A model generated the notes under the pieces. That model had not been told where the DNA came from. It saw only the letters and a program-made list of their open reading frames with translations, and made no database searches. A DNA stretch of 47,231 nt from Gammaproteobacteria bacterium. GTDB lineage: Bacteria > Pseudomonadota > Gammaproteobacteria > Pseudomonadales > Pseudohongiellaceae. The stretch lies in contig JAURIJ010000020.1 of the NCBI GenBank assembly GCA_030832825.1, positions 1 to 47,231 on the forward strand, given 5' to 3'. Below, one piece after another: positions 1 through 12,089 of the stretch. Both the position numbers and the translations under genes were made by a program. Positions within the stretch are counted from its first letter, which is position 1, and the number at the start of each line of letters is the position of its first letter.

Positions 1-483
1 GCGGGCGGATCGCAGCACAGTGTGCTGGCCGCGTTCGCTGCCCTGCTCGCCGAAAGCAGGACAGGACTTGTCGTGTCCTCGCTGTGGCAGACCACGCCGC
101 TCGACTGCCCGCCTGACTCTCCTCTCTTCGTCAATGCCGTGGCGGCCTTCGTGCCGCTGGTCGATGACGCTCACGCACTGCTGCAACGCCTGCAGGCGCT
201 GGAGGCCGAGGCCGGACGTCAGCGTGTCGGTCTGCGCAACGCCGCCCGCCCGCTCGACCTCGATATCCTGTTGTTCGGTCAGCAGGAGTGCGCCACGGCC
301 GACCTGATCCTGCCGCACCCACGCATGGCCGAGCGTCGTTTCGTGCTGGCGCCGCTGGCCGAAATTGCCCCCGATCTGCGCGTTCCGGGGCAGGCGCACA
401 CCGTCTCCAAGCTGCTGCAGGCCTTGCCGGAGCAGGGCGAAATGCGGCGCATCGAGACCGATCTGCGCGCTGTCGTTTTCTGA
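1..483 (+). CDS. folK: 2-amino-4-hydroxy-6-hydroxymethyldihydropteridine pyrophosphokinase (HPPK), 3' part
   Basis: This cytosolic enzyme transfers pyrophosphate from ATP to 6-hydroxymethyl-dihydropterin, making the substrate of dihydropteroate synthase; folP for that next step lies at 15130. The reading frame is open from base 1, so the gene enters from the left and its N-terminus, with the usual G-SNLG segment, is outside the window. The visible 160 residues carry the family signature RPLDLDILLFG (bases 250-282), with the two metal-binding aspartates, followed by HPRMAERRFVLAPLAEIAP. The in-frame ATG at base 22 is internal. In Pseudomonas-type genomes folK is usually followed by panB; here an exported beta-barrel-like gene follows after 90 bases. 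Identification is secure. Confidence 0.95.
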   Translation, partial: AGGSQHSVLAAFAALLAESRTGLVVSSLWQTTPLDCPPDSPLFVNAVAAFVPLVDDAHALLQRLQALEAEAGRQRVGLRNAARPLDLDILLFGQQECATADLILPHPRMAERRFVLAPLAEIAPDLRVPGQAHTVSKLLQALPEQGEMRRIETDLRAVVF

Positions 484-498
484 TTCGCTGTGTATACT
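470..498 (+). promoter_or_regulatory. Possible sigma70 promoter for the barrel-like gene
   Basis: A good -10 element, TATACT, lies at 493-498, just after the folK stop. The best -35 at 17 bases spacing (470-475, CTGTCG) is poor. A start near 505 would give a leader of about 70 bases before the GTG at 574. The call rests mainly on the -10. Confidence 0.3.
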
Positions 499-536
499 AC
501 GGAAAAAGCCGGCCTCGAGACCGGTCGCAGTGCGTG

Positions 537-555
537 CGTCCACCCTTAGTGGACG
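537..555 (+). promoter_or_regulatory. Perfect stem-loop next to the ribosome binding site of the barrel-like gene
   Basis: CGTCCAC (537-543) pairs perfectly with GTGGACG (549-555) around a five-base loop. The hairpin ends six bases before the Shine-Dalgarno AGGGGAAG at 562. It has no T-run, so it is not a terminator. It could affect translation or mRNA stability of the gene at 574. Function is inferred only from position. Confidence 0.35.
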
Positions 556-573
556 GCTATCAGGGGAAGTTCA

Positions 574-1470
574 GTGCAGATTTCACGTGTCGCAGTGGTG
601 TTGCTGGCAGGGCTTGTCGTCGGCCTCGGCACGGTCATGCCTGCGGCTGCCCAGTCATTGCCCGGCACCGTCGCGCTGCCATCCTCCCTGCTGCCTGCCG
701 CAGGCACAGGCATCAATGTCTCCCGCAACAAGCTCAAGACCCCCTTTTCCAGCGAGTCTGTCAGCAACTTGAATCTGGGCATGAGCTTCTCGCCCACCCA
801 CGGGCTGGATCTGCGGGCTGACGCCTGGCGCATCGAAGTGCAGGAGCCACTCGCTGCCGCACGGCTGATGCCCGAACCGCCGCAGCCGGCCACGCCCGGC
901 AGCGCGCTGTTCATTGATGACAGCAATCTTTACAAGGGCCTGATCGAGGCTCCCTCGGTCAAGGACACCGTGGTCCCCGGCCAGATGGCTCATGGCATCG
1001 ACCTGAGCGCGTCCTACGTCTGGGAATCGCCCCGCTTCGGGCAGTTCATCGTGAGCACCAAGGCCACCTATCTCTATGATCCCGACGGCAAGCCGCGTGG
1101 TTTCCAGGGACCCTTGCTGCCCATGACGGAAAACACGTTGCTGCCCAAGGGCACCGAGCTGCAAAGCAGCGTCATGCTGACCTGGCAGGCGGGCCAGCAC
1201 ACAGCGAGTGCCGTCACGCACTATTTCGACAGTGCCGAGGAGATCGGCAAGCTCGACATGGATCAGCTCAACGAGATAGTCGACAACATGACCACGCTCG
1301 ATCTGCAGTACGGCTACAACCTGAAGGCCGGCAAGCAGGGGCAGGCCGTGTTCTCCGTGGGGGTGCGCAATCTGTTCGATACCCGGCCTCAGCAGTTGCC
1401 GCCGACCGGTGCCGGCCTGGTGGAGCAGGGCGGTCGCGTTGCCTACGGCTCCATCAAGTACCAATTCTGA
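574..1470 (+). CDS. Exported protein resembling only the C-terminal barrel portion of TonB-dependent receptors
   Basis: The 298-residue product starts at GTG 574 behind AGGGGAAG. It has a clear signal peptide (residues 1-27, ending AAAQS). The mature part resembles the last strands of TonB-dependent receptor barrels: GLDLRADAWRIEV, GIDLSASYVWES, a strand ending THYFDS, TLDLQYGYNL, and VFSVGVRNLFDTRPQQLPP, and it ends in an aromatic residue (YQF) as outer-membrane barrel proteins do. There is no plug domain, no TonB box, and far too little length for a 22-strand barrel (receptors are usually 650-1000 residues). It has its own export signal and ribosome binding site, so it looks like an intact gene rather than debris. 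It may be a small outer-membrane barrel derived from a receptor. Substrate and partner are unknown. Confidence 0.7.
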   Translation: MQISRVAVVLLAGLVVGLGTVMPAAAQSLPGTVALPSSLLPAAGTGINVSRNKLKTPFSSESVSNLNLGMSFSPTHGLDLRADAWRIEVQEPLAAARLMPEPPQPATPGSALFIDDSNLYKGLIEAPSVKDTVVPGQMAHGIDLSASYVWESPRFGQFIVSTKATYLYDPDGKPRGFQGPLLPMTENTLLPKGTELQSSVMLTWQAGQHTASAVTHYFDSAEEIGKLDMDQLNEIVDNMTTLDLQYGYNLKAGKQGQAVFSVGVRNLFDTRPQQLPPTGAGLVEQGGRVAYGSIKYQF

Positions 1471-1568
1471 CCCCTGCTCGCCGCCTGCTCTGGCGCTCAT
1501 TCCTGCCGCAACTTTTTCCTCTTCCTGTGTCGCCCTGCAGCGCTGCAGCGGATGGATCTACCCGGACA

Positions 1569-2249
1569 TCAGCTCACGCGGGCCAGACAGGCGACATCGA
1601 CGCGGCGGCTTCCGGCGCGGCGATAGAGTCCGGCAATTTCACTGACAGTGCTGGCGGTGGTGACAACGTCATCGACGATGATGACATGGGGAAAGACCCG
1701 GGCCGGCTGCGTGATGGCAAAGGCCCCGCGCAGATTGCCCTGCCGCTCGCCGGCTCCCAGGCCTCGCTGAGTAGGCGTCGCTCGCACTCGCTCGCAGTGT
1801 CGGGTGGCCAGTGGCATTGCGCATTGCGCGGCCAGCACTCTGGCGACAAGTAGGCTCTGGTTGAAGCCGCGCCCTCGCAGACGTCCCTCATGCAGCGGGA
1901 CGGGCACCAGCACCGGGCGCTCTCCAGCGTTGTCGCAGGAAGTCCGCAGGCGCTCGGCCAGCAAGACAGCCAGACTGCGTCCGAGGGCGAAATCCGCCTG
2001 AAACTTGAATCCTGCAATCAGTTCGCGCACCGGAAATTCATAGCGAAACGCGGCCAGGCAGTGGTCGAAACCCGGGGGAGACAACAGGCAGGATTCACAG
2101 TGGCGCTGCCAGGGGCCGTCGACGGGAAGTTCGCAGGAACAGCGCTCGCACGGGTGAACTGGCCTCGGCAGTCCCGTCTCGCAGGGCTTGCAGAGGCCGC
2201 TGTGACTCGTGGCGGTCCCGCCGCAAAGTGGGCATTCGAGCAACGTCAT
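1569..2249 (-). CDS. comF: ComF family phosphoribosyltransferase-like protein
   Basis: This 226-residue protein belongs to the ComF family, cytoplasmic proteins with a type I phosphoribosyltransferase fold. Family members in naturally competent bacteria are needed for DNA uptake; a biochemical reaction is not established. The N-terminus carries zinc-ribbon cysteine pairs (C6/C9, C20/C23, C34/C37, C51/C54). The PRPP-binding loop VIIVDDVVTTAST is at about residues 189-201, and the LVPVPLHEGRLRGRGFNQS block typical of the family lies mid-protein. The gene diverges from bioD. In Pseudomonas-type genomes comF and bioD flank bioBFHC, which are absent here. A cluster of com pilus genes is not present in this window, so a competence role is an inference from family only. 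Confidence 0.9.
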   Translation of the reverse strand: MTLLECPLCGGTATSHSGLCKPCETGLPRPVHPCERCSCELPVDGPWQRHCESCLLSPPGFDHCLAAFRYEFPVRELIAGFKFQADFALGRSLAVLLAERLRTSCDNAGERPVLVPVPLHEGRLRGRGFNQSLLVARVLAAQCAMPLATRHCERVRATPTQRGLGAGERQGNLRGAFAITQPARVFPHVIIVDDVVTTASTVSEIAGLYRRAGSRRVDVACLARVS

Positions 2250-2336
2250 GATGCTTGATGAATGGTCAGAAATGGATCAGGTTTTTCCTTCAGGCTGCCA
2301 GGCTGTGACCGGTTGCCGCAGTTGTCCAGCCCGTCG

Positions 2337-2342
2337 AGTATA
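2337..2342 (-). promoter_or_regulatory. Possible -10 element for comF
   Basis: On the minus strand this reads TATACT, about 90 bases upstream of the comF ATG. No convincing -35 hexamer lies at 16-18 bases. No BirA operator-like inverted repeat was seen in the 186-base comF/bioD interval. Confidence 0.25.
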
Positions 2343-2435
2343 GGTGCTGGTCGAAGGTCTTGCGCACGGCAGGCATCAAGGCGAGCGCAAGTGGTATTCT
2401 CGACAGCCAACCCCAAATGCGGGAAAGGATTGCTC

Positions 2436-3164
2436 ATGATGTCCCGTGAACCCCTCACCTTTTTCGTCACTGGCACGGACACCGGCGTCGGCAAGACCCT
2501 GGTCGCCGCCGCGCTGCTGCAGGCCGCACGCGCACGAGGCCTGAGCACGCTTGGCATGAAGCCGCTGGCCACCGGCTGCGACGAGTCCCCGCACGGGCTG
2601 TGCAGCGAGGATGCGCTGCTGCTGCGCCAGCACTCGAGCATCGAGGTGCCCTATGCCATGAGCAATCCGGTGAGCCTGCGTCTGCCCGTGGCGCCTCACA
2701 TCGCCGCGCAGCAGGAAGAGCGCCGGCTGGATGCGGGACGGCTGGAAGGCTACTGCCGTGCCGTGCTGATGCAGCGGGCAGGGTTGACCCTGATCGAGGG
2801 CGCCGGGGGCTGGCAGGTGCCGCTGAACAATCGGCAGACACTGGCCGATCTGGCGAAGCTGCTGCGCCATCAGGTGATTCTGGTGGTCGGCCTGCGTCTG
2901 GGCTGCATCAACCACGCCCTGTTGACCGCCCGCGCCATCCTGGCTGACGGCATGCCGCTGGCCGGCTGGGTGGCGAATCAGATCGATCCCGACATGGTCT
3001 TCGTGCAGGACAACATCGACGCCATCGCCCAGCGATTGCCGGCGCCGTGTCTGGGCCATGTCCCGCCGCTGCACGCGATGGGCATTGCGGAGCGCGTGGC
3101 CGAGGCTGCTGCGCATCTCACCCTCGACCGCCTGTCTGGGTTGGCACCAACGCCAGACGATTGA
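2436..3164 (+). CDS. bioD: Dethiobiotin synthetase
   Basis: BioD closes the ureido ring of dethiobiotin from 7,8-diaminopelargonic acid, CO2 and ATP, the penultimate biotin step. The start chosen is ATG 2436 (a second ATG follows at 2439) behind GGGAAAGGA at 2421-2429. The frame is open further upstream, but that part has no family similarity. The 242-residue product has the P-loop GTDTGVGKT at residues 13-21, the substrate lysine in MKPLATG (K42), and the LIEGAGGWQVPL block. It is slightly longer than the usual ~225 residues because of a C-terminal tail. The rest of the pathway (bioA, B, C, F, H) is not in the window, so bioD stands alone between comF and an acyl-CoA dehydrogenase. Confidence 0.95.
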   Translation: MMSREPLTFFVTGTDTGVGKTLVAAALLQAARARGLSTLGMKPLATGCDESPHGLCSEDALLLRQHSSIEVPYAMSNPVSLRLPVAPHIAAQQEERRLDAGRLEGYCRAVLMQRAGLTLIEGAGGWQVPLNNRQTLADLAKLLRHQVILVVGLRLGCINHALLTARAILADGMPLAGWVANQIDPDMVFVQDNIDAIAQRLPAPCLGHVPPLHAMGIAERVAEAAAHLTLDRLSGLAPTPDD

Positions 3165-3227
3165 CCGCTCTCGCCCGGCTCTCTAAGGTAGGCTCAGCGC
3201 ATTCCCGCGCAGGCAACGGAGACTTCC

Positions 3228-5021
3228 ATGGCAGCTTATCAGGCCCCTCTCACCGACATGCATTTTGTGCTGCACGAAGTGCAGCGCGCCGCGGAACTGT
3301 GTGCGGCCATGCCCGGCACTGCCGACGTCACGGCTGATCTCATGGACGCCGTTCTGGAGAGTGCCGCGCAGCTGGCTTCCGAGGTGCTGGCACCGCTGAA
3401 CCGTTCGGGCGATGAAGAAGGCTGTCGCTTCGAGGCGGGTCGCGTGCACACGCCGGCTGGTTTCCGCGAGGCTTATCGCGCGTACACCGAGGGCGGCTGG
3501 GTAGGTTTGTGCGGCGATCCGGCACATGGCGGTCAGGGCATGCCGAAGATGCTGGCCGTGCTCGTCGAGGAAATGATGATGGGCGCCAACAGCTCATTCG
3601 CGCTCTATCCTGTGCTCACTGCCGGCGCCAGTCTGGCCCTGGTCAGCCATGCCTCGGAGTCCATCAAGGCGTTCTACCTGCCGCGCCTGTACTCCGGGGA
3701 GTGGTCCGCCACCATGTGTCTCACCGAAGCCCATGCGGGCACGGATCTCGGCCTGCTGAAAACGCGCGCAGAACCGGACGGGCAGGGCAGCTACCGCATC
3801 ACGGGTTCCAAGATATTCATCACCGGCGGCGAACATGATCTGAGCGACAACATCATTCACCTGGTGCTCGCCCGCCTGCCGGACGCGCCTGCGGGCCCCA
3901 GGGGCATCTCGCTGTTCCTGGTGCCCCGGCAGCTGCCGGATGCCAGTGGCAAGCCCGGTGTGCACAACGGGGTGTCCTGCGGCGCCATCGAACACAAGAT
4001 GGGCATAAAGGCCTCGGCCACCTGTGTGATGCACTTCGACGGCGCCACCGGCTACCTGATCGGCGAGGCGAACAAGGGGCTCGCCTGCATGTTCACGATG
4101 ATGAACTACGAGCGCCTGTCCATCGGCCTGCAGGGCATCGGACTGGCAGAGCACTCGTTGCAGGTGGCCTCGGCCTATGCCCGCGAGCGACTACAGGGGC
4201 GCGCGGCCACCGGGCCGGTGAATCCCGCTGGCAGTGCCGATCCGATCCTGGTTCACCCCGATGTGCGCCGGATGCTCCTGACGGTGCGTGCCGACCTGGA
4301 AGCCGGCCGCGCGCTGTCCGTGTATGTGGGCGCTGCGCTCGACACCGTGCACTTCGATCCGGACCCGCAGCGCCAGGCCCGCGCCGCCCGGCTGGTGGCC
4401 TTGCTCACGCCGGTGGCGAAGGCGGCGTTCTCGGATCGCGGCTTCGAGGGCTGCGTCAATGCCCAGCAGGCGCTGGGCGGTCATGGCTATGTGCGTGAAT
4501 GGGGGCTGGAGCAGAACGTGCGCGATGCCCGCATCGCCCAGATCTACGAGGGCACCAATGGCGTTCAGGCGCTGGATCTGGCCGGGCGCAAGGTGGTGCG
4601 CGATCAGGAGGGGCTGCTGGAAACCCTGTGGGAGGACATCGAGAGCTTCCTGCAGGCTCAGGCCACGAATGCCGCGCTCAAGGAATGCTTTCTTGAGCTG
4701 AAGGCAGCGCTGGCGCAGACCCGCCAGGTCAGTGACTGGCTGCGCCAGGCGGCCGCCGGCAATCCGGACGAAATCGGGGCCGCGTCCGTGCCCTATCTGC
4801 GTTTGCTGTCGCAGCTGCTCTACTGCTTCATGTGGTGTCGCATGGCGGTCGCTGCCACGCTTGCGCTGTCACGTCCGGGCGCCGACAAGGCGTTCTACGA
4901 GGACAAGCTCACGGTGGCGCGTTTCTTCATGACAAGGCAGATGCCGGTGCGCCATGCGCTGGCGGCGGAAATCAAGAGTGGCTGTGCCACGGTGATGGCG
5001 TTCCCGGCAGAGCGTTTCTGA
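3228..5021 (+). CDS. Long-type acyl-CoA dehydrogenase (DmdC/AcdA-like, with N- and C-terminal extensions)
   Basis: This FAD-dependent enzyme introduces a 2,3 double bond into an acyl-CoA and passes electrons to ETF. At 597 residues it belongs to the long subgroup that includes 3-methylmercaptopropionyl-CoA dehydrogenase DmdC. It has an N-terminal extension (about 1-35), the core dehydrogenase fold (about 40-460) and a C-terminal helical domain (about 465-590). Landmarks are MCLTEAHAGTDLG, NYERLSIGLQGIG and the catalytic glutamate in IYEGTNG (E441). ATG 3228 follows CGGAGA at a normal distance. Similar dehydrogenases sit next to bioD in Pseudomonas genomes as I recall them, so the neighbourhood looks ancestral. 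The chain length or thioether nature of the substrate cannot be read from the sequence. Confidence 0.93.
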   Translation: MAAYQAPLTDMHFVLHEVQRAAELCAAMPGTADVTADLMDAVLESAAQLASEVLAPLNRSGDEEGCRFEAGRVHTPAGFREAYRAYTEGGWVGLCGDPAHGGQGMPKMLAVLVEEMMMGANSSFALYPVLTAGASLALVSHASESIKAFYLPRLYSGEWSATMCLTEAHAGTDLGLLKTRAEPDGQGSYRITGSKIFITGGEHDLSDNIIHLVLARLPDAPAGPRGISLFLVPRQLPDASGKPGVHNGVSCGAIEHKMGIKASATCVMHFDGATGYLIGEANKGLACMFTMMNYERLSIGLQGIGLAEHSLQVASAYARERLQGRAATGPVNPAGSADPILVHPDVRRMLLTVRADLEAGRALSVYVGAALDTVHFDPDPQRQARAARLVALLTPVAKAAFSDRGFEGCVNAQQALGGHGYVREWGLEQNVRDARIAQIYEGTNGVQALDLAGRKVVRDQEGLLETLWEDIESFLQAQATNAALKECFLELKAALAQTRQVSDWLRQAAAGNPDEIGAASVPYLRLLSQLLYCFMWCRMAVAATLALSRPGADKAFYEDKLTVARFFMTRQMPVRHALAAEIKSGCATVMAFPAERF

Positions 5022-5042
5022 CCAGCAGCCGCTGGCGCGGGG

Positions 5043-5798
5043 TCAGATGACCCACTCGAAGGTTTCGGTGATCAGCGTCTCGTAGCTTTCCAGGCTTTCT
5101 TCCTTTTCGCCCAGGATGACGAGATTGCCCTGACCGAAGGGGATGATCTTGCCCTGGAAGCGCGGATCGTTCACATCGAACTCGGTGCTCACGGGGGAGT
5201 TGTGGATCATGATCACCGATACTGAGCCCTTGGTGCCCTCCAGCACGATGTGAGCGCCCTTGATGGACGGCACCACGTTGCAGTCATTGGCGAACTTGAT
5301 GTGTGCCGACTTGATGCGTTCGTCCTCGCGCAGATGGCCGCCGGCCGCCTCGATGACCTGATTGATCTCTTCCATGCTCAGATCGGCGGTGGCGTTATCG
5401 ATGCGTGGTGTCTCGCGGTACATGTGGCCGATGATGTCGTCGTGGAACTTGATGTCGGCAGCGCTGGGGCGCGCCGTCCAGAGGCCCGAGGACATGATGA
5501 CGCCCAGCGTGATCACCAGGCTGGCGGCCATGGCGTAATAACGCTGATAACGCGAGCGCACGGGCAGCGGGGTGACGCTGGCCGTCGTGGTGGCCGGATC
5601 GGCCTGCGACTTCAGGCGCGCGGCGAGACCGGCCGGCACGACGATGGAAAGGGCAGCGGCATGCACGCGCGCATCCAATGCCTGCAGATCCTGCAGCCAC
5701 TGCGTCCGCTCCGCGCTCGCCTGCGCGGCGGCGATGAAGTCTTCACTTGAATCATTGGGGTTGGCCAGGCCGCGCTTTCTGAATTCAAAGTCTTCCAT
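5043..5798 (-). CDS. DUF3379-type membrane protein, probable anti-sigma factor
   Basis: The 251-residue protein has a cytoplasmic N-terminal region with the ADP-D-EF-A and LDARVHAAL-VPAGLAARL pattern of DUF3379 proteins, one transmembrane segment at about residues 88-107 (YYAMAASLVITLGVIMSSGL), and a C-terminal part predicted to face the periplasm. It lies 67 bases downstream of, and in the same direction as, a sigma factor gene. Small single-pass proteins in that position are typically anti-sigma factors, and I infer the same here: it would hold the sigma factor at the membrane until a periplasmic signal arrives. The signal is not evident. The family match is moderate and rests on the N-terminal pattern and gene pairing. 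Confidence 0.75.
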   Translation of the reverse strand: MEDFEFRKRGLANPNDSSEDFIAAAQASAERTQWLQDLQALDARVHAAALSIVVPAGLAARLKSQADPATTTASVTPLPVRSRYQRYYAMAASLVITLGVIMSSGLWTARPSAADIKFHDDIIGHMYRETPRIDNATADLSMEEINQVIEAAGGHLREDERIKSAHIKFANDCNVVPSIKGAHIVLEGTKGSVSVIMIHNSPVSTEFDVNDPRFQGKIIPFGQGNLVILGEKEESLESYETLITETFEWVI

Positions 5799-5865
5799 AG
5801 TCTTGACTCTTGTCGGGGGTGGGCCCGCTTGTCATTGGCAATAAGGGTCGTTCGTAAGACAGCGC

Positions 5866-6429
5866 TCAGCTCTGCTCGTCGAACGTGTCGTCTTCAGAGA
5901 AGTCATCCGTGAGCTCGCTGTCAGGAAAGAACACCCGACGCAGCTTGCCGCGTGCGCGGAACAGCCGCGTCATCACGGTGTTGTTGTTCAACTGGAGAAT
6001 TTCCGCGATTTCCTTGCCACTGAAGCCGCCGATCACCTGCAGCATCAAAGGGTCGCGATAGTCCTTTTCCAGCTTTCCGATGGCCTCGTGGAGCAATCGG
6101 CGATCCATGCGCTGATCGGGTTCGTTCTCGTCCGAATCCGCGATGGACTGCTCCTCGATGTCGACCAGCTCCGGACGGTAACGCTCGTAGAGGCGTGCGT
6201 TCTCGCGTCGCAGAATGGTGAAAAGCCAGGCCTTGGCGGCCTTGTCATTCTGCAGACTGTCGAGAGACCGCCATGCACGCAAAAAAGTTTCCTGCACCAG
6301 ATCTTCAGCCAGCGCACTGTTCTTGCATATCCAGTAGGCATAGCGATAGACGTCCTGGTACAAGGCGTCGACCAGCGCTTCGTAGCGCTCCTTCTTGCGT
6401 CTATCGTCCAAGACCGGGGTATCGCTCAT
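5866..6429 (-). CDS. ECF-like sigma-70 family RNA polymerase sigma factor
   Basis: The 187-residue protein contains sigma region 2 (about residues 18-85, with DLVQETFLRAWRSLDSLQ) and region 4 (about 115-165, with the helix-turn-helix GFSGKEIAEILQLNNNTVMTRLFRARGKLRR), joined by an acidic linker. Regions 1 and 3 are missing, as in ECF sigma factors. It should direct RNA polymerase to a small regulon and be controlled by the downstream DUF3379 protein. The start ATG at 6429 follows GGAAAGA. I looked for a GGAAC-type autoregulated ECF promoter upstream and did not find a clear one. The C-terminal tail is strongly acidic (SELTDDFSEDDTFDEQ). The regulon is unknown. Confidence 0.9.
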   Translation of the reverse strand: MSDTPVLDDRRKKERYEALVDALYQDVYRYAYWICKNSALAEDLVQETFLRAWRSLDSLQNDKAAKAWLFTILRRENARLYERYRPELVDIEEQSIADSDENEPDQRMDRRLLHEAIGKLEKDYRDPLMLQVIGGFSGKEIAEILQLNNNTVMTRLFRARGKLRRVFFPDSELTDDFSEDDTFDEQS

Positions 6430-6568
6430 TTCTTTCCGGTGTGCCAGAAGCTCGAATTCAGGGGAGTTTTTGCTGACAAATCAATTACAAACAACACAGT
6501 TTTGCGGGCTTGTCAGCCGGAAGAGGAGTTTGCCGAATAAGCCCGGGGGCGGCAAGTCCTGATTGTCT

Positions 6569-7443
<875 letters not shown>

Positions 7444-7480
7444 TCACCGAGGGTTTGCTGTCGCGAGACGGAAACCTACA

Positions 7481-7510
7481 TAGACACCGCTTGTCCTGTT
7501 CACTTACAAT
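7481..7510 (+). promoter_or_regulatory. Sigma70 promoter for carAB
   Basis: TAGACA (7481-7486) and TACAAT (7505-7510) each match the sigma70 consensus at five of six positions and are 18 bases apart. Transcription should begin near 7517, giving a 110-base leader before the carA start at 7629. That leader contains the hairpin/T-run at 7560-7594. Confidence 0.65.
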
Positions 7511-7521
7511 GCGGCCTCAGT

Positions 7522-7614
7522 ATGTTTACATCTGAGCACATAACGGGATTCACAGAAGAGCGGAATGAAGCGATTGTTTCATTCCGCTTTTTTTCACCCG
7601 GATTTTGCGATTAG
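7522..7614 (+). CDS. Candidate carA leader peptide (30 codons)
   Basis: An ORF of 30 codons (starting [10 protein letters not shown], ending SPGFCD) begins at ATG 7522, reads through the whole intrinsic terminator at 7560-7594, and stops at TAG 7612-7614, 14 bases before the carA start codon. The geometry resembles the E. coli pyrBI leader, where a translating ribosome close behind polymerase melts the terminator when UTP is low. Against it, no Shine-Dalgarno is visible and the ATG is only about five bases from the predicted transcription start, so translation would have to be nearly leaderless. Nothing in the peptide itself is recognised. Confidence 0.35.
   Translation: MFTSEHITGFTEERNEAIVSFRFFSPGFCD
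7560..7594 (+). terminator. Intrinsic terminator / possible attenuator in the dapB-carA interval
   Basis: GCGGAATGAA (7560-7569) pairs perfectly over ten bases with TTCATTCCGC (7578-7587) around an eight-base loop, and seven T follow (7588-7594). It lies downstream of the predicted carA promoter, so besides ending dapB transcripts it would lie within the carAB leader and could act as an attenuator. Confidence 0.8.
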
Positions 7615-7628
7615 TCCTGGAGAATGCA

Positions 7629-8774
7629 TTGAGTAATTCAGCAGTACTGGCATTGGAAGATGGCAGTATCTTTCGCGGCCGCGCCATCGGAGCGCATGGT
7701 CTGTCCAGCGGCGAGGTCGTGTTCAATACGTCCATGACCGGGTATCAGGAGATTCTCACGGATCCGTCCTACGCCCGGCAGATCGTCACGCTGACCTATC
7801 CGCACATCGGCAACACCGGCACCACCGACGAGGACAACGAGTCAGACAAGGTCTGGGCTTCCGGCCTGGTCATTCGTGACCTGTCGCGCATTTCCAGCAA
7901 CTGGCGCAATCAGCAGACGCTCGACGACTTCCTGCGCGAGCGCAATGTCGTGGCCATCGCCGAGATCGACACGCGTCGCCTCACCCGTCTGTTGCGTGAC
8001 AAGGGGCCGCTCAACGGCTGTCTGCTCACCGGCAAGGCGCTGGAGGAGCATGGCGAGGCACGTGCGCTGCAGGAGGCTCGCGCCTTCCCTGGGCTCAAGG
8101 GCATGGATCTGGCGAAGGAGGTCAGCGTCAAGCAGTCATACGAATGGACGCAGGGCGTGTGGCAGTGGTCCAAGGGCCACCAGAACGCTGCGCTCGACAA
8201 GCCCTTCCATGTCGTGGCCTATGACTTCGGCATCAAGCGCAACATCCTGCGCATGATCGCCGAGCGCAACTGCAGAGTGACTGTGGTGCCTGCCCAGACG
8301 CCGGCGGGGGACGTGCTGGCGCTCAACCCGGACGGTATTTTCCTGTCCAATGGACCGGGTGACCCCGCGCCCTGTGATTACGCAATCGTGGCCACCAAGC
8401 GTTTCCTCGAGACGGAGATCCCGATCTTCGGCATCTGCCTCGGCTGTCAGATTCTGGCCCTGGCCTGCGGTGCCAGCACCGTCAAGATGCGGCTCGGCCA
8501 TCATGGCGCCAATCACCCGGTGCAGCGCATCGCCGACGGCACGGTGTCCATCACCAGCCAGAACCATGGCTTCGCCGTGGATGAAGCCAGTCTGCCGGCG
8601 AACCTGAAGGCCACCCATCGTTCCTTGTTCGATGGCACCCTGCAGGGCGTTGAACGAACCGACAAGCCAGCGTTCGCGTTCCAGGGACATCCGGAAGCGA
8701 GCCCCGGCCCGCACGATATCACCTCGCTCTTCGATCACTTCATCGATCTGATGAAGGCAAGGGCCAGTCGCTAG
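7629..8774 (+). CDS. carA: Carbamoyl-phosphate synthase, small (glutaminase) subunit
   Basis: CarA hydrolyses glutamine and channels ammonia to CarB for carbamoyl phosphate, the precursor of pyrimidines and arginine. The start chosen is TTG 7629 behind GGAG (7619-7622). It gives 381 residues, close to the 382 of E. coli CarA, which also begins with UUG. The frame is open further upstream without homology. The N-terminal domain has [19 protein letters not shown]. The class I amidotransferase domain has the nucleophile in GICLGCQ (C270) and the catalytic His-Glu in [13 protein letters not shown] near the C-terminus. carB follows after 99 bases. The leader, with its own promoter and terminator, suggests control by attenuation. 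Confidence 0.97.
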   Translation: MSNSAVLALEDGSIFRGRAIGAHGLSSGEVVFNTSMTGYQEILTDPSYARQIVTLTYPHIGNTGTTDEDNESDKVWASGLVIRDLSRISSNWRNQQTLDDFLRERNVVAIAEIDTRRLTRLLRDKGPLNGCLLTGKALEEHGEARALQEARAFPGLKGMDLAKEVSVKQSYEWTQGVWQWSKGHQNAALDKPFHVVAYDFGIKRNILRMIAERNCRVTVVPAQTPAGDVLALNPDGIFLSNGPGDPAPCDYAIVATKRFLETEIPIFGICLGCQILALACGASTVKMRLGHHGANHPVQRIADGTVSITSQNHGFAVDEASLPANLKATHRSLFDGTLQGVERTDKPAFAFQGHPEASPGPHDITSLFDHFIDLMKARASR

Positions 8775-8873
8775 ACCCAGACCTGCCCGGACTGCTGGTC
8801 GGGGCTGCAACGAAAAACAAGCCGCCGCGCGCACGCCAAGTCGCCCGGCCGCGTCAGAAGCCACGGTTTGAAT

Positions 8874-12085
<3,212 letters not shown>

Positions 12086-12089
<4 letters not shown>

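Noticed and set aside
1535..1548. Perfect 14-base palindrome CTGCAGCGCTGCAG between the barrel-like gene and comF
   Set aside because: It has no T-run or loop and is short enough to arise by chance in GC-rich DNA; not called as a terminator.
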